Translations under genes and position numbers: made by a program | Part shown: positions 1 to 9,265 of the stretch, in pieces | Numbering within the stretch: the stretch's first letter is position 1 | How the letters are laid out: every line of letters begins with the position of its first letter | Notes under the pieces: model-generated | The model's input: only the letters and a program-made list of their open reading frames with translations | The model's database searches: none | Told to the model about the DNA's origin: nothing | From: Clostridium cadaveris | Lineage (GTDB): Bacteria > Bacillota > Clostridia > Clostridiales > Clostridiaceae | DNA length: 64,000 bases | Assembly: GCF_020911725.1 (NCBI RefSeq) | Contig: NZ_CP076620.1 | Location: 1,120,501-1,184,500, forward strand | Direction of reading: 5' to 3'

Positions 1-1
1 A

Positions 2-1657
2 GACGAAAACTCTCCAAAACTAGAGAGCGGCAATAAAGTCATAGACATAATTTCATTTAATGACTTTCATGGAGCGTTAGATTCTGGTGGAAAAACACCT
101 GGAATGGCTAAATTTGTGGGAGCGGTTAAGGAATATAAGAAAGCAAATCCTAACACTATAGTAGTTTCTGGTGGTGATAACTATCAAGGAACTGCAATGT
201 CAAACCTTACTTATGGAAAACCAGTATCTGAGATGTTTAAAGAAATTGGTTTAGTTGCTTCTGCCATAGGAAACCACGAATATGACTGGGGAACAAAGTA
301 TATGGATACATGGCAGAAGGATGGCGGTTTTGAGTTTTTAGCATGTAATATATATGATAAGAACACAGGTGAGCCTATAAACTATGCAAAACCTTATAAG
401 GTAGTTGCACAAGATGGAATTAAGATAGGATTTGTAGGTCTTGCAACTCCAGAAACACAATTTAAAACTAAACCTGAAAATGTAGCAGGATTAGAATTTA
501 GAGATCCTGTGAAAGCAGCAACTGAATGGGCAGATAAATTAAAGTCAGGTAGTCTTCCAGAAGGAAAGGCAGATGTAGTTATAGCTTTGACACATTTAGG
601 TGCATCACAAGCTAAAGATTATACAATTACCGGAGAAGCTACAGACTTAACTAAAGTAGCTAGTATTGATGGAATAATAGCAGGACATACACATAATCAA
701 GTGTCAGGTTATGTTAATGGAAAACCTATAGTTGAAGGATACTATGCAGGAAGAACATTAGCAAATTTAAAAATGACTTTTACTGAAGACAATAAATTAG
801 TATCAATAGTACCTAATGCAGATACTTTATATAAAAGACCAGATACATTAAAGGATGACGAAAATGCATTAAAAATATATAATAAATACCAAAAGGAACT
901 TGGACCAGTTTTAGCTCAAGTAGTTGGAGTTACAGATACTGAATTAAGCCATGATAGATTTAAGCATCAAGGTACATCACCACTTGGACAATGGACTTGT
1001 GATGTTATGAGAAAAGAGGCAGGAACTCAAATTGGAATAACTAATGGTGGAGGACTTAGAACATCTATTCCTAAGGGAGATATAACAATGGGGAAACTTT
1101 ACGAAGTTATGCCTTTTGATAATACATTAGTTACAATGAAGTTAACTGGAGAGCAGTTAAAGAAAGTTATTGAACATGGTATCTATAATGACAAATATGG
1201 ATGGGTACAAGTTTCAGGATTAAAAGTATATTATGACAAGGATAAAGAAGCTGGAAACAGAATAAGTGATATGTTCCTTGATGACGGAACAAAGATAGAA
1301 ATGGATAAGCTATACACTGTAGTAACAAACGATTTTATGTCAACAGGTGGAGATGAATACGATTTCACCGGCGCTATAGACATGAAAGATACAAATCTTC
1401 CAATAAGAGATGCATTAGTTAAATCACTAAAGGCATTAAATGGAGAACATCTTGTATTTGATTACACTGATCCATTAATAAATGGAAAAGCACCTGATGC
1501 ACCAGTGGTAGATAATGATAAAAACACTGAAGATGCTGAAAAGCTTCCACAAACAGGTTCAGTAGTGTCTACAGAAAGCACAGTAGCTTTTGGAATAATT
1601 ATGCTTGTAATAGGAGCAGCAGTTATTGTAGACAGGAAGAAAAAGAATATTGCATAA
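2..1657 (+). CDS. LPXTG-anchored 5'-nucleotidase / 2',3'-cyclic phosphodiesterase-type metallophosphatase (5' end missing)
   Basis: The open frame continues to the left edge, so the N-terminus and any signal peptide lie outside the window; the first ATG at 104 is internal because the metal-binding motif FNDFHG is encoded upstream of it at about 56-73. An N-terminal calcineurin-type metallophosphatase domain shows GGDNYQG, GNHEYDWG, THLG and GHTHNQ. A 5'-nucleotidase C-terminal domain follows, with NGGGLRTSIPKGDIT, the substrate-binding type of loop. The tail has LPQTG (about 1544-1558), a hydrophobic stretch and a basic end (DRKKKN), a sortase sorting signal. The enzyme should therefore be wall-linked and release phosphate and nucleosides from extracellular nucleotides. 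A second UshA-type enzyme without an export signal lies at 7716. Exact substrate is inferred. Confidence 0.93.
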   Translation, partial: DENSPKLESGNKVIDIISFNDFHGALDSGGKTPGMAKFVGAVKEYKKANPNTIVVSGGDNYQGTAMSNLTYGKPVSEMFKEIGLVASAIGNHEYDWGTKYMDTWQKDGGFEFLACNIYDKNTGEPINYAKPYKVVAQDGIKIGFVGLATPETQFKTKPENVAGLEFRDPVKAATEWADKLKSGSLPEGKADVVIALTHLGASQAKDYTITGEATDLTKVASIDGIIAGHTHNQVSGYVNGKPIVEGYYAGRTLANLKMTFTEDNKLVSIVPNADTLYKRPDTLKDDENALKIYNKYQKELGPVLAQVVGVTDTELSHDRFKHQGTSPLGQWTCDVMRKEAGTQIGITNGGGLRTSIPKGDITMGKLYEVMPFDNTLVTMKLTGEQLKKVIEHGIYNDKYGWVQVSGLKVYYDKDKEAGNRISDMFLDDGTKIEMDKLYTVVTNDFMSTGGDEYDFTGAIDMKDTNLPIRDALVKSLKALNGEHLVFDYTDPLINGKAPDAPVVDNDKNTEDAEKLPQTGSVVSTESTVAFGIIMLVIGAAVIVDRKKKNIA

Positions 1658-1696
1658 AAATTATTGAATCATCATAATCTGTTTAAATACAGAGTA

Positions 1697-1726
1697 GAGG
1701 CACTTGACTTCAAGTGGCCTCTTTTT
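1697..1726 (+). terminator. Rho-independent terminator after the nucleotidase gene
   Basis: GAGGCACTTGA pairs with TCAAGTGGCCTC (one bulge) and is followed by five T residues. Confidence 0.8.
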
Positions 1727-1828
1727 GTTGTGTAAACTTTCCAGTATCCTAAATGGTAAATGTTGCGAGAATATTATTTGATTTATTAGAAAAACTAAAA
1801 TTATGATGAAGTGAGGAGGTAATATTTT

Positions 1829-1987
1829 ATGTCAAAGAATACATCAATAAAATGTACAGTAGAACAATGTAAGTTCCATGATTACTCAGAAGATTACTGT
1901 ACTTTAAATGAAATTAAAGTTGCAACCCACGAATCAAATCCTAAGGTAGTTGAGTGCACTGATTGTGAATCATTTGCTTTAAAATAA
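1829..1987 (+). CDS. DUF1540 domain protein (52 aa)
   Basis: A short cysteine-rich protein with the DUF1540 pattern: C9-x4-C14, C24, C43-x2-C46 and a terminal SFALK. The ATG follows a strong GAGGAGGT ribosome binding site (1813-1820). The gene is monocistronic, ending in its own hairpin terminator. DUF1540 is a small, probably metal-binding module common in clostridia and of unknown function. A protein with two copies of the module is encoded at 26914-27231 beside rubrerythrin. Confidence 0.88.
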   Translation: MSKNTSIKCTVEQCKFHDYSEDYCTLNEIKVATHESNPKVVECTDCESFALK

Positions 1988-2040
1988 TAGATAAACATAG
2001 AGAAAGGACGACCTTCCTTTATGTTTATCTATTATTTTTT
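1986..2040 (+). terminator. Terminator after the DUF1540 gene
   Basis: AATAGATAAACATA and TATGTTTATCTATT form a long perfect stem. The loop contains a second small stem (GGAC...CCTTCC region), and a run of T follows at 2035-2040. Confidence 0.85.
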
Positions 2041-2046
2041 ATGGTT

Positions 2047-2104
2047 AATTCTTAAAATAGATATTTAAATACATTAAACTTCGCATTTAAATTCTTAAAA
2101 TAGA
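2047..2104 (+). repeat. Perfect 15-bp direct repeat in the ABC operon promoter region
   Basis: AATTCTTAAAATAGA occurs at 2047-2061 and again at 2090-2104, 43 bp apart (about four helical turns), about 190-250 bp before the first gene of the importer operon. It is the most distinct element in the AT-rich 254-bp intergenic region. The arrangement suggests sites for a dimeric regulator such as a PhoP-type response regulator, but I cannot assign the protein. Confidence 0.5.
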
Positions 2105-2294
2105 AAATTCAAAATAATGAAAAAATTTCGAGCTATATTAAAAAAACAAAAAGATAATATAAAAAGTTCAAAAAAGTATATGCAAAAATTGTAGAAATGA
2201 TATATATTATATATAAAGAATTTTTTCTGAAAGCCATAATCAAACTTTATCTTTTAAAACAATATGATAAAGGTAAAAATAACAGAGGTGAAAT

Positions 2295-3365
2295 ATGATA
2301 CAGATTGAAAAACTAAAAAAAGTTTACAGTAATGGGTATGAAGCTTTAAAAAGCATCGATCTTGAAATTAATGAGGGAGAGCTTATATGCCTATTAGGTC
2401 CAAGTGGATGCGGTAAAACAACAATATTAAACTTATTGGCAGGACTTTTAGACCCTACAAGTGGAGATATTAAGTTCGATAATGAATCAGTTATTGATAA
2501 ACATCCTAAAGATAGAAACATAGGGTTAGTATTCCAAAATTATGCATTATATCCTCATATGACAGTTTTAGAAAATATTATGTTTCCTCTAACAGTTGGA
2601 AAGAATAAGAAATCAAAACAAGAAGCTAAATCCATATCAGAAAAATTTATGAAGATTACAAGTATTGAGGGGTTAGCTGATAAGAAACCTGGTGAAATGT
2701 CTGGAGGACAGCAACAAAGAGTTGCAATAACAAGAGCTTTAGTTCAAAGTCCTAAGATTCTTTTATTGGATGAGCCTTTAAGTAATCTAGATGCAAGACT
2801 TAGGCTTAAAATAAGAGAGGAAATAAGAAGGCTTGTAAAAGAAATAGGAATTACAACTATTTTTGTTACACATGACCAAGAAGAGGCATTATCTATAAGT
2901 GACAGAATTGTATTAATGAATGAAGGTATTGTTCAACAATTTGATATCCCTCAAAACTTATACTTAGAACCGGAAAATCTTTTTGTGGCTAAGTTTATGG
3001 GAAATCCTATAATCAATATATTTGAGATGAATAAAGAGGGCGATGCATTAAAATCTAAAGATTTTTCAATTGATTTGAATCTTCTAAGCAATGATAGATT
3101 TAAAGGAGAATTAAATCAGGGTAAATACTATGTTGGAATTAGACCAGAATATTTTGAGCTAAGTGAAAATCCATTATTTAAAGTCAATGTTGAATCAATA
3201 GAATTAATTGGTAAAGACTGTATAGTTAATTTTAATATCAACGACACACACTCAAAGTCAATAACAGATATATCTAAAAATATCAAAGAGGACGATGAGG
3301 TAGGATTTGATATCGATTATAAGAGTATTTATATTTTCCAAGAGAATGGAGTTCGAGTGTACTAA
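2295..3365 (+). CDS. ugpC: CUT1-type ABC importer ATPase (UgpC/MalK family)
   Basis: A 356-residue ATPase of the MalK/UgpC/PotA type: Walker A GPSGCGKT at 35-42, Q-loop Q81, signature SGGQQ at 136-140, Walker B ILLLDE at 155-160, H-loop H193, then a C-terminal TOBE-type region. Start ATG follows GAGGTG. The stop overlaps the start of the next permease gene by one base (TAATG), so translation is coupled. It is the first gene of a six-gene operon (permeases, MBL hydrolase, binding lipoprotein, phosphatase). Phosphatases at both ends of the cluster favour a phosphorylated substrate such as glycerophosphodiester or nucleotide over a sugar. The symbol is by family resemblance; the true ligand is not known. 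Confidence 0.85.
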   Translation: MIQIEKLKKVYSNGYEALKSIDLEINEGELICLLGPSGCGKTTILNLLAGLLDPTSGDIKFDNESVIDKHPKDRNIGLVFQNYALYPHMTVLENIMFPLTVGKNKKSKQEAKSISEKFMKITSIEGLADKKPGEMSGGQQQRVAITRALVQSPKILLLDEPLSNLDARLRLKIREEIRRLVKEIGITTIFVTHDQEEALSISDRIVLMNEGIVQQFDIPQNLYLEPENLFVAKFMGNPIINIFEMNKEGDALKSKDFSIDLNLLSNDRFKGELNQGKYYVGIRPEYFELSENPLFKVNVESIELIGKDCIVNFNINDTHSKSITDISKNIKEDDEVGFDIDYKSIYIFQENGVRVY

Positions 3366-4246
3366 TGAAAAAGTTTAAATATAGAGCAGAGAATTCACCA
3401 CAGGCATGGTTATTTCTTTTACCAGCATTGATAATAGTTGGGATCTTTAGTGTTCTCCCATTAATAAAGACTTTTGTAATGTCGTTCCAGAAAGGAACAT
3501 TAAATAACTTACAATTTAATGGATTTAAAAATTTTGAAATAGTATTAAGTGACCCGAAATTTCATACAGCATTAATTAATACGGCACTATATGCATTTAT
3601 TGTTGTACCAGTAGGACTTATAATTGCTATGTTTATTGCAATTACTATTCACGATAAGATAAAGCATAAAGACATTTGTGAAACAATATTTTTTATACCA
3701 TATTTAACAAGTATAATAGCTGTCGGTATTGTATTTAGATATTTATTAAATGGAGAATATGGATTTGTGAATTACATACTAGAAATATTTAATGTAGGCA
3801 CAATAAACTTCTTAGATGACCCTAGTATGAGTATGACTACACTTATCATATTTGGAATATGGTCAGGATTGGCATTTAATATAATTATTTTACTTTCTGG
3901 ACTAAGAAATGTTGATTCTAATTACTATAAAGTTGCAGATATGTTTGGAGCAACTAAGATTCAGCAGTTTTTTAGAATAACTTTACCACAAATGATACCT
4001 ATAATTACATTCTTACTAATGGTTAATTTTATTAGTGCATTTAAAGTGTATGCTCAGGTATTTGCTATATTTAATGGAAAAGCTGGTATTGCTGACAGTG
4101 CTACAACTGCTGTTTTCTACATTTTTAACAAATTCTATGTTGAGAATAGGTATGGTCAGGGTATGGCTGCAGCAGTTATATTATTTATCTTGATTTTGCT
4201 TTTTACGGTAATTCAGAATCGTATCTTGAAAAGAATATCTAAGTAG
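3365..4246 (+). CDS. ugpA: ABC importer permease (UgpA/MalF-like)
   Basis: A 293-residue integral membrane permease with six predicted membrane segments. The EAA-type cytoplasmic loop (DMFGATKIQQFFRITLPQM, about residues 192-210) docks on the ATPase. It starts inside the ATPase stop codon and is followed after 8 bases by the second permease, giving a heteromeric membrane domain with 4255-5073. Family is CUT1 binding-protein-dependent transport. Confidence 0.87.
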   Translation: MKKFKYRAENSPQAWLFLLPALIIVGIFSVLPLIKTFVMSFQKGTLNNLQFNGFKNFEIVLSDPKFHTALINTALYAFIVVPVGLIIAMFIAITIHDKIKHKDICETIFFIPYLTSIIAVGIVFRYLLNGEYGFVNYILEIFNVGTINFLDDPSMSMTTLIIFGIWSGLAFNIIILLSGLRNVDSNYYKVADMFGATKIQQFFRITLPQMIPIITFLLMVNFISAFKVYAQVFAIFNGKAGIADSATTAVFYIFNKFYVENRYGQGMAAAVILFILILLFTVIQNRILKRISK

Positions 4247-4254
4247 GTGAAAGA

Positions 4255-5073
4255 ATGAAAAAAGTTAGTACGATTTTATCAAAAGGTTTTATTGTTGTTA
4301 TGGCGTTGATAACATTATTTCCTTTTGTATATATGATTTTAGCAAGTTTAATGACTTATCAAGAGGCAACTAGTATTCCGCCAACATTAATCCCAAATCA
4401 GCCTCAGTGGGAAAACTTTGCAGCAGCCATGAAGCAGGCTCCTTTTGTTAGATATTTCTTCAATACAATCTTTGTATCAGGAGTAACTACATTAGGAATA
4501 ATTATAACTTCAGTACTTTCAGCATTTGCTTTAGTAAAATTAGAGTTTAAGTATAAGAATATTTTAGTTATGGCTATGGCTGCATTATTAATGGTACCTT
4601 ATGAAGTGACAGTATTTACTAATTATCAAACCATTGCACAACTTAATTTGCTTGATACATATACTGCATTAATACTTCCATCTTTAGCAAGTATATTTTA
4701 TATATTTTATTTAAAAGAATATTTGACAAGTATACCAATATCTTATTATAAGGCAGCAAAGGTTGATGGATGTGGAGATTTAGAGTTTATTAAAAGAATA
4801 ATGATTCCTCTATCAAAACCAGCTTTATTTACAATGGGAATATTAAGTTTTATTAATGGGTGGAATGCATTCCTATGGCCAATCCTTGTAACTAATACTA
4901 AAGAGTTAAGATTGCTAAGTAATGGATTGAGTTCGTTTGCTAGTGAAAGTGGTACAAATGTTCACCTTCAAATGGCAGCCTCAACAATAGCGATAGTGCC
5001 AATTTTAATTCTATACCTAGTATTTAGAAAACAAATTATTAGAGGAGTTGTTAAGAGTGGCGTTAAAGGATAA
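4255..5073 (+). CDS. ugpE: ABC importer permease (UgpE/MalG-like)
   Basis: A 272-residue partner permease with six membrane segments and the EAA loop (KVDGCGDLEFIKRIMIPLS, about residues 168-186). Start ATG follows GTGAAAG. Its last 17 bases overlap the likely GTG start of the MBL hydrolase gene, so the hydrolase is translationally coupled to the transporter. Confidence 0.87.
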   Translation: MKKVSTILSKGFIVVMALITLFPFVYMILASLMTYQEATSIPPTLIPNQPQWENFAAAMKQAPFVRYFFNTIFVSGVTTLGIIITSVLSAFALVKLEFKYKNILVMAMAALLMVPYEVTVFTNYQTIAQLNLLDTYTALILPSLASIFYIFYLKEYLTSIPISYYKAAKVDGCGDLEFIKRIMIPLSKPALFTMGILSFINGWNAFLWPILVTNTKELRLLSNGLSSFASESGTNVHLQMAASTIAIVPILILYLVFRKQIIRGVVKSGVKG

Positions 5074-6352
5074 AAAGACAAAAATTACATTTCACAATGG
5101 TATTCTTACCATTGGAGGAACTATTATAGAAATCGCATATGAAGATAGCCATATCTTTTTCGATTTTGGAAGTGAGTACAATCCAAAACTTCCTGTTCAG
5201 CCAACAGAATTAAATGGATTGATAGATGCAGGTCTAGTACCATACATAAATAATATGTTTGATCCTAGAATACCTGTAAAAGGATTTGAATCTAAAGAAG
5301 ACAGCTTTAAAAATACTGCAGTATTTTTATCACATGTTCACTTAGATCATTCAAAGATAATAAATTACTTGAATCCATCTATACCATTATATACATTGGA
5401 AGGAACGAAGTCTTTACTTAATACATTAAATATAAATAATGATTTTCTTTTCCCTCTTCATGTCAATGAAGGAAAAAATACTAGAGATATAGTGGGAGTA
5501 AAAGAGAATGAAGTTATAGAAGTTGGAGATATTAAGGTAAAGGTAATGCCAGTGGATCATGATGCATATGGAGCATCAGGCTTACTTATAACTACACCTG
5601 ATTTGGTTATATCATATACTGGCGATATAAGACTTCATGGATATAGAAAGCATGATACTTTAAATTTCTGCAAGGAAAGTGAAAACTGTGATGTTCTCTT
5701 AATTGAAGGTGTTAGTGTATCATTCCAAGAAGTTGATGAAAAGATAAGTTCAGATGAAATATTAAATGAAAAAGAATTATTGAAAACCATAAATGAAATT
5801 GTAAATAGTAATCCTAATAAGCAGATTACATTTAACTACTATATTTCTAATATCGAGAGAATTTCAAACATAATAAAAACTAACTCAAGAAAAGTTGTTT
5901 TAGATTCATATTATGCTTATGTTTTAAAAGAAGCAACTGGTTATGAAGCGTATTATTATGAGTTAGATGGAAAAGACTATGGTTTAGATAGAGGTCTTAA
6001 AATAGAATTCGAAGATTTATTAAATGATGAAGGTGAATTTTTCTGGCAACTAGATACACTTGCTATGAATCATATAAATAAATTGAAGGAAGGTGGAATT
6101 TATATTCACTCAAATGCGGTACCACTTGGTGATTTTGACCCTGCATATGAGCCATTTGTAAATTCATTTGCAGAGCATAATGTAGAGTTCGTAAGAGCTT
6201 CATGTAGTGGTCATGCGCATCCTTATGATTTAATTGAGGTAATAAACTTAATTAAACCTAAACTATTAGTGCCTATACACTCTTATCATCCTGAAAGACT
6301 TTATAATGAATCTGGAGATGTATTGTTACCAGAAAAAGGTCAAACTATATAA
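5057..6352 (+). CDS. Metallo-beta-lactamase-fold hydrolase, RNase J / beta-CASP-like
   Basis: A 431-residue soluble protein with no signal peptide. Metal-binding HVHLDH at 93-98, a GDIRLHG aspartate motif, and a C-terminal SGHAHPYDLIEVINLIKP followed by LVPIHSYHPERL. These match the motif order of the beta-CASP/RNase J group of MBL nucleases (GH... then PIH). I chose GTG 5057 because GAGGAG (5042-5047) lies at good spacing; the upstream in-frame TTG at 5048 abuts that site. An MBL nuclease-type enzyme inside an ABC import operon is unusual and suggests it cleaves an imported phosphodiester in the cytoplasm. Substrate and direction of cleavage are unknown. Confidence 0.82.
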   Translation: MALKDKKTKITFHNGILTIGGTIIEIAYEDSHIFFDFGSEYNPKLPVQPTELNGLIDAGLVPYINNMFDPRIPVKGFESKEDSFKNTAVFLSHVHLDHSKIINYLNPSIPLYTLEGTKSLLNTLNINNDFLFPLHVNEGKNTRDIVGVKENEVIEVGDIKVKVMPVDHDAYGASGLLITTPDLVISYTGDIRLHGYRKHDTLNFCKESENCDVLLIEGVSVSFQEVDEKISSDEILNEKELLKTINEIVNSNPNKQITFNYYISNIERISNIIKTNSRKVVLDSYYAYVLKEATGYEAYYYELDGKDYGLDRGLKIEFEDLLNDEGEFFWQLDTLAMNHINKLKEGGIYIHSNAVPLGDFDPAYEPFVNSFAEHNVEFVRASCSGHAHPYDLIEVINLIKPKLLVPIHSYHPERLYNESGDVLLPEKGQTI

Positions 6353-6369
6353 CATAGGAGGAATAAAAT

Positions 6370-7644
6370 ATGAAACACAAGAAGCTATTAGCGCTTGTTC
6401 TTGCAGCAGCAACAACTGTAACTGTATTGGCTGGATGCGGATCTAAAAACAAAACAGAAGCAAATAATGGGGAAATAGTAACAGAAATTACTAAACCAGT
6501 AGAAATCACATTTTGGCATGCAATGCAGGGAGCACAAGAAAAATCTCTACAAAATTTAACAGATGAGTTTATGAAAGCTAATCCAAACATTACTGTAACT
6601 TTACAAAACCAATCAACTTATCCAGATTTACAACAAAAGATTACAGCTACAGTTGTAAGTCCTGATAATTTACCAACATTAACTCAAGCATATCCTGATT
6701 GGATGTTCAATCCGATTAAGGAAAATATGGTGACTGATTTAACACCATACATAGAAAATGAAAAAATTAAGTTTGATAACTATGAAGATATTTTACCAAG
6801 TCTTAGAGAAACAGTTAAAATTGATGGTAAAATATATGGAATGCCATTTAATAAATCAACAGAAGTTTTATGGTATAACAAAACTATTTTAGATGAATTA
6901 AATTTAAAGGTTCCAACAAATTATGAAGAGCTTAAAGCTGTATCTAAGGAAATAAAAGCTAAAAAAGGTATAGCTGGATTTGGAGTTGACGCTCTGCATA
7001 CATATTATACAACTTTCTTAAAAGCTGAAGGTAAGACATACGATTCAAATTTTGATGTAACAAGTGATGAATCTAAAGCTGCTGTAAATTATTATTTAGA
7101 TGGAATAAAAGAAGGCTATTTTAGAATCGCTGGAACAGATAAATACTTATCAGGACCATTTGGAAATGAAAAAGTAGCTATGTACGTTGGATCAAATGCT
7201 GGTGAAGATTTTGTTAAAAAAGGTGTTGGCGATAAATTCGAAGTAGGTGCTGCACCATCACCAACTACTGTATCTTTACAACAAGGTACTGATTTATATG
7301 TATTCTCTAGTGCTACAGCAGAGCAAAAAACTGCAGCATATGAGTTCTTAAAGTTCTTAACTACTAAAGATAACCAAGTTAAATGGGCTATAGAAACAGG
7401 ATATATGCCTGTAAGAAAGAGTGCTGTTGATTCAGATCAATATAAGAATAGCGGAAGCTTAATTGCTCCAATCTTATCAAATGCAACTAAGAATTTATAC
7501 ACAAACCCAGTTTTACAAGGGGCTGATGCTGCATACCGTGAAGCTGGAACAGTTATGGAAACAATTTTAGCTGCACCAAATACAGCTGATGTAAATAAAA
7601 CACTAGAAGGATTTAAGACTACTTTAAAATCAATCTGGGAATAG
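6370..7644 (+). CDS. ugpB: ABC importer substrate-binding lipoprotein (UgpB-like, family 1)
   Basis: A 424-residue extracellular solute-binding protein. The signal peptide ends in lipobox LAGC with lipid-modified Cys23. The mature N-terminus has the FWHAMQGAQEKSLQNLTDEF segment typical of UgpB/MalE-type proteins. ATG follows ATAGGAGGA. It lies after the MBL gene rather than beside the permeases, so the hydrolase is embedded between transporter parts. Ligand unknown; a glycerophosphoryl or nucleotide ligand is inferred from the flanking phosphatases. Confidence 0.87.
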   Translation: MKHKKLLALVLAAATTVTVLAGCGSKNKTEANNGEIVTEITKPVEITFWHAMQGAQEKSLQNLTDEFMKANPNITVTLQNQSTYPDLQQKITATVVSPDNLPTLTQAYPDWMFNPIKENMVTDLTPYIENEKIKFDNYEDILPSLRETVKIDGKIYGMPFNKSTEVLWYNKTILDELNLKVPTNYEELKAVSKEIKAKKGIAGFGVDALHTYYTTFLKAEGKTYDSNFDVTSDESKAAVNYYLDGIKEGYFRIAGTDKYLSGPFGNEKVAMYVGSNAGEDFVKKGVGDKFEVGAAPSPTTVSLQQGTDLYVFSSATAEQKTAAYEFLKFLTTKDNQVKWAIETGYMPVRKSAVDSDQYKNSGSLIAPILSNATKNLYTNPVLQGADAAYREAGTVMETILAAPNTADVNKTLEGFKTTLKSIWE

Positions 7645-7662
7645 TAAATTTCAAATAAGTAT

Positions 7663-7700
7663 AAGGGGGCTGTCTTCAATTATTTTGAGGCAGTCCTTTG
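7663..7700 (+). terminator. Intra-operon hairpin between binding protein and phosphatase genes
   Basis: AAGGGGGCTGTCTTCAA pairs with TTTGAGGCAGTCCTTT through wobble pairs and one bulge. Only a short T run follows. It may be a weak terminator or 3' stabiliser that lets the abundant binding protein be made in excess of the phosphatase. Confidence 0.5.
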
Positions 7701-7715
7701 TAATGGAGGAGAATC

Positions 7716-9230
7716 ATGAAAATTGTTATATATCAAACTAGTGATTTACATGGATATGTATATCCAACCAACTATGTAGTTGAAAAATCATTGGGAGTTT
7801 TAAAGATAGGAAGTTACATATTAAATGATGAAAAGAATTATGATGCGTCTCTAAAAATAGATTGTGGAGACTTAATTCAAGGATCAGCCCTTGCACATTA
7901 TTTATCTAAACAAAAGACGGAAAACAATCCTATTATAGAATGTCTAGAGGCTGTAAAATATGATGCATATGTTTTAGGTAATCATGAATTTAACTATGGA
8001 TTAGAATATTTAAGCAGTGCTTATAAAAAAGTATCAAATAAATTATTAAATGCAAACATTAAAGGGTTGCCTTTTGAAAGCAAACCATATACTATCTTTG
8101 ATTTTAATGGATTCAAAATTGGATGTATAGGACTTACTACAGGTTTTATTCCTAATTGGGAGCATGAAAAAAATATTCCTAATTTAAAGTTTTTAGATCC
8201 AGTAGAGATGTATGGGAAATATGAGAAAGAATTAAAAGAAAAATCAGATATGATAATAGTATGCTATCATGGTGGCTTTGAAAAAAGTTTAAATGATGAT
8301 ATGATTCCTACAGAAAAGTTGACTAAAGAAAATCAGGCAAGTGAGCTTTTGGAAAAATTCGATTCAATAGATATAGTTTTAAGTGGTCATCAGCATAGAT
8401 CATTTATAACAAAAATAAAGGGTGTAATATGTGCACAGCCAATTCATAATGGTGAAAATTTTACTAAGATTGTTCTTGATACAGATACTAAAAAAACGAG
8501 TTATGAGCTTATAAAAGTTAGCTCTTTAAATGAAAGAATAGATGAATCTTTGGAAGGTATCTTTACAGAGATAGAGGGAGAACTACAAAAATATCTAGAT
8601 AGAGAAATAGGAACTTTTGATAAAGATATGTTAATGGATGACATTTTTGAAGCAAGGCTAAAAGGACATCCATTTATAAATTTTCTTCATCAAGTTCAGC
8701 TTGATGTCTCTAATGCAGACTTTTCAGCTTTATCATTATTTGATAGTGCCATTGGATTTAAAAAAGAAGTTTCTATAAGGGATGTTTTAATAAATTATCC
8801 TTATCCTAATACTATCAAAATTCTTAAGATAACAGGAAAACAACTTAAGGAAGCTATTGAAAAGAGCGCTACATATTTTGTTGTTAAAGATGGTAAAGTT
8901 GAGATAAATGAGGAGTTTCTTGTGCCTAAGATCCAAAATTATAATTATGATATGTTTGGAGGGTTAACATATACAATTAATTTATCAAAGGAATTTGGTA
9001 ATCGTGTTGTTTCTATGAAGAAGAATGGTATAGATATTAATTTAGAAGATTACTACACAATTGTTTTAAATAATTACCGTGCTAGCAACACAGCTATTTA
9101 TCCATGCTATGAAAATGCAGAATGTATAAAAGAAATAAATACCGATATTAGTGAGTTGATTATAGAATATCTTCAAAAGAATCATAATGTAAAAGTAATT
9201 GATAAAAGTAACTATGTTGTTGAATATTAA
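7716..9230 (+). CDS. Cytoplasmic UshA-type 5'-nucleotidase/metallophosphatase
   Basis: A 504-residue protein starting directly with the metal motif (QTSDLHG, residues 6-12) and lacking a signal peptide or anchor. Metallophosphatase motifs are DCGD, GNHEFNYG, CYHGG and SGHQHRS. The C-terminal half resembles the 5'-nucleotidase C domain, including MFGGLTYTI and a terminal YTIVLNNYRA. Start ATG follows GGAGGAG. Being cytoplasmic, it probably dephosphorylates compounds brought in by the co-transcribed importer, complementing the wall-anchored relative at the window's left end. Exact substrate (nucleotide, cyclic phosphate or sugar phosphate) is not decidable. Confidence 0.85.
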   Translation: MKIVIYQTSDLHGYVYPTNYVVEKSLGVLKIGSYILNDEKNYDASLKIDCGDLIQGSALAHYLSKQKTENNPIIECLEAVKYDAYVLGNHEFNYGLEYLSSAYKKVSNKLLNANIKGLPFESKPYTIFDFNGFKIGCIGLTTGFIPNWEHEKNIPNLKFLDPVEMYGKYEKELKEKSDMIIVCYHGGFEKSLNDDMIPTEKLTKENQASELLEKFDSIDIVLSGHQHRSFITKIKGVICAQPIHNGENFTKIVLDTDTKKTSYELIKVSSLNERIDESLEGIFTEIEGELQKYLDREIGTFDKDMLMDDIFEARLKGHPFINFLHQVQLDVSNADFSALSLFDSAIGFKKEVSIRDVLINYPYPNTIKILKITGKQLKEAIEKSATYFVVKDGKVEINEEFLVPKIQNYNYDMFGGLTYTINLSKEFGNRVVSMKKNGIDINLEDYYTIVLNNYRASNTAIYPCYENAECIKEINTDISELIIEYLQKNHNVKVIDKSNYVVEY

Positions 9231-9234
9231 ATTA

Positions 9235-9265
9235 TAAGGAGGTAATTAAAAATATTACCTCCTTA
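9235..9265. terminator. Hairpin between convergent genes
   Basis: TAAGGAGGTAAT and ATTACCTCCTTA form a perfect 12-bp stem just after the phosphatase gene. The right arm encodes the last residues of the convergent 9255-9800 gene. Confidence 0.7.
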
